Shown here: positions 6,411 through 8,488 of the stretch, piece after piece
Layout: every line of letters begins with the position of its first letter
Position numbering within the stretch: position 1 is the first letter of the stretch
Assembly: GCA_018883705.1 (NCBI GenBank)
Contig: JAHLFQ010000122.1
Span: forward strand, 1 to 8,488
Origin: Candidatus Cellulosilyticum pullistercoris
Lineage (GTDB): Bacteria; Bacillota; Clostridia; Lachnospirales; Cellulosilyticaceae
Reading direction: 5' to 3'
Length of the DNA stretch: 8,488 nt
Notes under the pieces: model-generated
The model's database searches: none
What the model saw: only the letters and a program-made list of their open reading frames with translations
Told to the model about the DNA's origin: nothing
Program-made: the position numbers and the translations under genes

Positions 6411-6920
6411 TTACGCCATCATGGCTCTAAGTTTGCCTAGCGCCTTCTTCTTTTTAGCTTCTACTGTTTTATATGCTATTCCATAGGACTTAGCAATTTC
6501 TTTCATCTTCTTATTCTGAAGATAATACGCTTTAATAATACCCCGTTCCGTCTCCTCTAACTGTTCGATTAAATGGATAGCCTCCTCTCCTAATACCTTT
6601 CTCTCTACATCCCTTTCTATATCTGTCCGCTCATCTTTTACGAAGAAAAACGCCTCTTCCTGGCAGGCTATTTCCCTACTCATCTTACTTCGATTTTGGT
6701 TGGCACGCCAACCATATAGAACTACTTTATAGTAACTTTCAAAGGGTACACCCAAATGAGGGTCATACCGCTCTAACGCTTTATGTAGTTGCAAAAAACA
6801 CTCCTGCTCAATATCTTCCTTCTCGAACCCATTTAGCAAGGTTTCACTTACGAATTTTCTTCGCAAAGGATAGAGCTTGTCCCACCAATTAGTTAATAAA
6901 ATACATTGTTCCTCTTTCAT
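6411..6920 (-). CDS. Sigma-70 family RNA polymerase sigma factor (small alternative type)
   Basis: This 169-residue protein has the two-domain layout of a minimal sigma factor. The region 2-like part is at about 32-80 (DIEQECFLQLHKALERYDPHLG, then FESYYKVVLYGWRANQNRSK), and the region 4 helix-turn-helix is at about 115-165 (LEETERGIIKAYYLQNKKMKEIAKSYGIAYKTVE, then KKKALGKLR). A region 3-like linker with many charged residues lies between. It would direct RNA polymerase to a dedicated promoter set. The closest general comparison is the small SigO/YvrI-like or phage-like sigma factors, but subfamily is not assigned. The ATG has only a weak GGTGG 3 nt upstream and there is no other in-frame start nearby, which suggests low expression. 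No anti-sigma gene is visible next to it. It is divergent from the comK-like gene and upstream of the DUF1659/DUF2922 pair, its most likely local targets. Confidence 0.82.
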   Translation of the reverse strand: MKEEQCILLTNWWDKLYPLRRKFVSETLLNGFEKEDIEQECFLQLHKALERYDPHLGVPFESYYKVVLYGWRANQNRSKMSREIACQEEAFFFVKDERTDIERDVERKVLGEEAIHLIEQLEETERGIIKAYYLQNKKMKEIAKSYGIAYKTVEAKKKKALGKLRAMMA

Positions 6921-6989
6921 ATGCCACCATTTCCGCTGCAGCTTTTATTTGCGCAGTAAAAATGTAACATACCCTTTGATTTTATATAA

Positions 6990-7013
6990 ATGAACAGTTT
7001 TATGAACTATTTG
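6990..7013. repeat. 12-bp direct repeat in the divergent sigma/comK-like intergenic region
   Basis: ATGAACAGTTTT (6990-7001) is followed at once by ATGAACTATTTG (7002-7013); both contain ATGAACNNTTT. The repeat lies about 50 bp upstream of the comK-like promoter and about 70-90 bp upstream of the sigma-factor start. It could be an activator site for either gene. The 219-bp gap otherwise holds the comK-like promoter and SOS box and no recognisable sigma-gene promoter. Confidence 0.35.
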
Positions 7014-7061
7014 TGGAGTTTTAGATTCTCCTCTTATTTTCCTGAAATCTTATAGAATAGC

Positions 7062-7090
7062 TTGAAAAAGTCTCTCTATAGCTTTATAAT
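7062..7090 (+). promoter_or_regulatory. Sigma-A promoter of the comK-like gene
   Basis: TTGAAA (7062-7067) and TATAAT (7085-7090) are separated by exactly 17 bp. This gives a perfect -10 and a -35 with two mismatches to TTGACA's last three bases at most. Transcription would start near 7097, about 43 nt before the ATG. Confidence 0.85.
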
Positions 7091-7105
7091 GGGTTATAAA
7101 TAAAT

Positions 7106-7119
7106 CGAACATATGTTCT
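7106..7119 (+). promoter_or_regulatory. LexA operator (Gram-positive SOS box)
   Basis: CGAACATATGTTCT matches the Bacillus-type LexA box CGAAC-RNRY-GTTYC at every fixed position except the last base. Its core GAACATATGTTC (7107-7118) is a perfect 12-bp palindrome. It lies at about +10 to +23 relative to the predicted transcription start and just upstream of the ribosome binding site, where bound LexA would block transcription. Confidence 0.8.
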
Positions 7120-7126
7120 AATACTA

Positions 7127-7132
7127 AGGAGG
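7127..7132 (+). promoter_or_regulatory. Strong ribosome binding site of the comK-like gene
   Basis: AGGAGG lies 7 nt before the ATG at 7140, which is ideal spacing. It fixes the start codon and supports the plus-strand gene over the antisense reading frame that overlaps it. Confidence 0.9.
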
Positions 7133-7139
7133 CGATTTC

Positions 7140-7604
7140 ATGAACTATACTCAAATTGCTGCTCTCATTCCTTTTTATGATACGAATGGCGAAAATTCCA
7201 CTTGCATTCTCTTTCATGATGGTTCTAAAGACTATAAATCGTGTTCTATAAAAAGATACATTCATCATATGCTTTATACCCTTCATTTAGACCCTCATGC
7301 AGTGAAGCACTGGACTTATGAAGTCATTGGTACAAAGCTTAATACACCAATCATCGTTGATCATAGGCTTATTTTTCTCCCCGTTAAACTTAGAAAGGGT
7401 GTCGGCAAGCAAGATGGTTGCTTTGGCTATGTGAATAATAGCTTTATTTCATCCTGCGATAACAATCAAATTACACTTACTAATGGTGAAATACTTCCCA
7501 CCTTATCTCCTAAATCTTATATTCAAAAGAAACAATATGATGCCAAGCTGCTCAGCTACGCTTATGTAGATTATAAGCAGCAATATGAATTTATGTGGAA
7601 ATAA
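7140..7604 (+). CDS. comK: ComK-family competence transcription factor homologue
   Basis: This 154-residue protein resembles ComK, the minor-groove DNA-binding master regulator of competence in Bacillus. The best match is the middle and C-terminal part: WTYEVIGTKLNTPIIVD (58-74, against ComK 'TYEVTKISHKPPIMVD'), LIFLPV (77-82, against 'QIFLFPT'), GCFGYV (93-98, against 'CGWISHV'), ITLTNGEILPTLSPKSY (111-127, against 'VTFSNGKTMELPISYNSF') and QYDAKLL (132-138). It is shorter than the 192-residue Bacillus protein, mainly at the C-terminus, which in Bacillus affects oligomerisation. It has no membrane segment or signal peptide. Expression signals are strong: a TTGAAA-17-TATAAT promoter, an AGGAGG site, and a LexA box between them. 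It is the only plus-strand gene in the window, divergent from a sigma factor and convergent with a small membrane protein. No DNA-uptake genes are visible nearby. The assignment comes from recalled sequence patterns, not a search. Confidence 0.7.
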   Translation: MNYTQIAALIPFYDTNGENSTCILFHDGSKDYKSCSIKRYIHHMLYTLHLDPHAVKHWTYEVIGTKLNTPIIVDHRLIFLPVKLRKGVGKQDGCFGYVNNSFISSCDNNQITLTNGEILPTLSPKSYIQKKQYDAKLLSYAYVDYKQQYEFMWK

Positions 7605-7619
7605 TCCTAAATGGATTAT
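7601..7619 (+). terminator. Weak hairpin after the comK-like gene
   Basis: ATAATCC (7601-7607) pairs with GGATTAT (7613-7619) around a 5-base loop, overlapping the stop codon. The stem is AT-rich and the T-rich stretch (TTTTTATTTT) comes about 15 bases later, so termination here is uncertain. Confidence 0.3.
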
Positions 7620-7642
7620 GTAAGCTGATTCATCTTTTTATT

Positions 7643-7918
7643 TTATGGGCCTGCTCTAGGGTGGACCCTTCCTTTGAGTTTATTTAGTTGTAACGATTTA
7701 TGTACTTTACTTTCTATTAACTGATAATCGACTACCTCATGATTTTCAAACACTAATGCAGGATACATACGTCGGCGTTTTCTAAACCTACTTAGGTTTA
7801 ATTGTTCTCTAATATTTTTAGGTTCTTCTGCTCTCAGTGCTGCCTTTATAATAAGTGCCAACATGCCTACTAGTGGTAATAAGAAAAATCCTATACAAAA
7901 CAAAGCTTCTAATAACAT
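7643..7918 (-). CDS. Small single-pass membrane protein of unknown function
   Basis: This 91-residue protein is not recognised. It starts with one hydrophobic helix (about 3-28, LFCIGFFLLPLVGMLALIIKAAL). A soluble, very basic tail follows: acidic-basic AEEPKNIREQL, a KR cluster (RFRKRRR, 44-50), then YPALVFENHEVVDYQLIESKVHKSLQL and a C-terminal RVHPRAGP. The topology is probably tail-in by the positive-inside rule. The ATG has GGGGGAA about 6 nt upstream, and a sigma-A-like promoter (TTGCAT-17-TATAAC) lies about 70 bp upstream, so it looks like a real single gene. It converges on the comK-like gene with 38 bp between stop codons, so the 3' ends of their transcripts may overlap. Confidence 0.62.
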   Translation of the reverse strand: MLLEALFCIGFFLLPLVGMLALIIKAALRAEEPKNIREQLNLSRFRKRRRMYPALVFENHEVVDYQLIESKVHKSLQLNKLKGRVHPRAGP

Positions 7919-7984
7919 ATCGATTCCCCCATTTTCTTTTCAGAAGTAATTTTCTATTTTTTACCATTTGCAAAGGATGATATA

Positions 7985-8013
7985 GTTATAACCCATATTT
8001 TTTTAGAATGCAA
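7985..8013 (-). promoter_or_regulatory. Sigma-A-like promoter of the small membrane protein gene
   Basis: On the minus strand TTGCAT (8008-8013) and TATAAC (7985-7990) are separated by 17 bp, about 67 bp before the start codon. The spacing is ideal and each box has one or two mismatches. Confidence 0.6.
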
Positions 8014-8032
8014 GTTAATGTTAGAAATTTTT

Positions 8033-8218
8033 TTAATTATTTTTATTATCATTTTTTACTTTAAGCCCTTGAGCTATAAGGTTAAGTAGAACTTCCCTAC
8101 TTGCTTTAAGGCAACCTACTCCTTTTACATCACATAGCTCTCTGCACCTAACAATCTTCATAACTTCTCTTAAGCAAACTCTATATAATAAGGAAGGCAT
8201 AGTGACTATTTTAATCAC
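8033..8218 (-). CDS. Doubtful small reading frame, unknown product
   Basis: This frame encodes 61 residues from a GTG start, 55 from ATG at 8200, or 42 from an internal ATG (MKIVRCREL). It contains four cysteines (VCLRE, VRCREL, LCDVK, VGCLK) and a helical stretch REVLLNLIAQGLKV. Codon use is compatible with coding, but both upstream starts lie inside the 8188-8232 hairpin and have poor ribosome binding sites. No family is recognised. If it is not a gene, the stretch 7919-8251 holds only the promoter at 7985-8013, AT-rich spacer and the terminator. Confidence 0.3.
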   Translation of the reverse strand: MIKIVTMPSLLYRVCLREVMKIVRCRELCDVKGVGCLKASREVLLNLIAQGLKVKNDNKNN

Positions 8219-8232
8219 TATGCCTTCTTTAT
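8188..8232 (-). terminator. Terminator of the lipid kinase gene
   Basis: A stem of about 18 bp (one G-U pair) runs from 8188-8205 to 8215-8232, with a perfect core AAGGCATAGTGA / TCACTATGCCTT and a 9-base loop. It starts 20 bp past the lipid-kinase stop. The T-tract that follows on the minus strand is weak (CTTATTATAT), so termination may be partial. Confidence 0.7.
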
Positions 8233-8251
8233 GATTGATTCTATCTTATTT

Positions 8252-8488
8252 TTATCCTGGTAAATACACTCTAATCTTCTTAGAAAGTACCTTTATATCC
8301 ATTGGCAAATCAGGTCCTGCTTCTCCATCTATATCTGTTACAAAATGGTTTTCTTCTTGATTATGGCACTCTATCTTAATGTGGCTTCCTGTTAGATAAT
8401 CTACATTAACATCCTTTAAATGTTCTCCTTGAAGTACTTTAAACATTAAAGCTGGCATCTCAAAGATGTTCACGTTCTTAATGCAAAC
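8252..8488 (-). CDS. Diacylglycerol/YegS-type lipid kinase, C-terminal part (runs off the window)
   Basis: Only the last 78 codons are inside the window; the frame stays open to the right edge, so the GTG at 8471-8473 is internal. The visible part matches the C-terminal beta-sandwich of the YegS/BmrU/DgkB lipid kinase family: 'MPALMFKVLQGEHLKDVNVDYL' (family: fxkvfxGxHxxxpxVxxl), then 'SHIKIEC', then the signature VTDIDGEAGPDLPMDIKVLSKKIRVYLP (family: 'vDGExxgxxPxxxxVlpxalxVlvP'). Such enzymes phosphorylate diacylglycerol or related lipids with ATP and recycle membrane lipid released by envelope-polymer synthesis. The catalytic N-terminal domain is not visible, so substrate cannot be judged. 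Confidence 0.78.
   Translation of the reverse strand, partial: VCIKNVNIFEMPALMFKVLQGEHLKDVNVDYLTGSHIKIECHNQEENHFVTDIDGEAGPDLPMDIKVLSKKIRVYLPG

Noticed and set aside
6935..6942. GCTGCAGC palindrome just upstream of the sigma-factor start as an operator
   Set aside because: It is only 8 bp (contains a PstI-type site), single copy and expected often by chance.
6990..7013. The GAAC motifs as extra LexA boxes
   Set aside because: GAACAGTTTT and GAACTATTTG lack the inverted GTTC/GTTT at the four-base spacing needed for a LexA site.
7089..7106. Shared 18-base motif with the promoter at about 7983-8000 as a common operator
   Set aside because: 16 of 18 matches in AT-rich promoter sequence can occur by chance in a window of this size; noted only as a side point.
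7050..7286. Minus-strand 78-codon frame overlapping the comK-like gene
   Set aside because: It lies antisense to a plus-strand gene with an ideal promoter and ribosome site, and its product shows no domain pattern.

Overview
The window looks like chromosomal DNA of a low-GC, Gram-positive, S-layer-bearing member of the Clostridia, possibly from the Lachnospirales/Cellulosilyticum side. The genus is a guess. The evidence is AT-rich third codon positions, strong AGGAGG/GGGGG ribosome binding sites, a WalRK-type two-component system, an S-layer-homology protein, DUF1659/DUF2922 small proteins and a ComK-family protein. Almost every gene reads on the minus strand; the exception is the comK-like gene.

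Region 1 (18-5495, minus strand, transcribed right to left) is a cell-envelope block. It runs from a secreted S-layer-homology protein, 30 bp to a membrane-anchored LysM protein, 130 bp to the response regulator WalR, and 3 bp to the sensor kinase WalK. No convincing terminator lies between these genes, so they may form one envelope operon. A promoter candidate and a roughly 95-nt leader with two dyad symmetries precede the S-layer gene. The LysM protein has the N-terminal layout of clostridial LysM-G5-M23 peptidases but stops where the G5 domain should begin.

Region 2 (5642-6920, minus strand) is a small regulatory module: a sigma-70-family factor with its own terminator, then a DUF1659 gene and a DUF2922 gene that share a second terminator. 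Between the two DUF genes is a perfectly phased array of four 19-bp repeats, each with an AAGC-T-GCTT dyad. The start region of the DUF1659 gene has no good housekeeping promoter but does have an inverted repeat, which fits control by the neighbouring sigma factor.

Region 3 (6921-7604) is the most striking part. A plus-strand gene resembles ComK, the Bacillus competence master regulator. It has a near-consensus sigma-A promoter (TTGAAA-17-TATAAT) and an ideal ribosome binding site. Between them is CGAACATATGTTCT, an almost perfect Gram-positive LexA (SOS) box just downstream of the expected transcription start. This predicts a DNA-damage-inducible ComK-like regulator.

Region 4 (7605-8488) holds a small single-pass membrane protein of unknown function convergent with the comK-like gene, a doubtful 61-codon reading frame, a strong hairpin terminator, and the C-terminal end of a YegS/DgkB-type lipid kinase that runs off the right edge.
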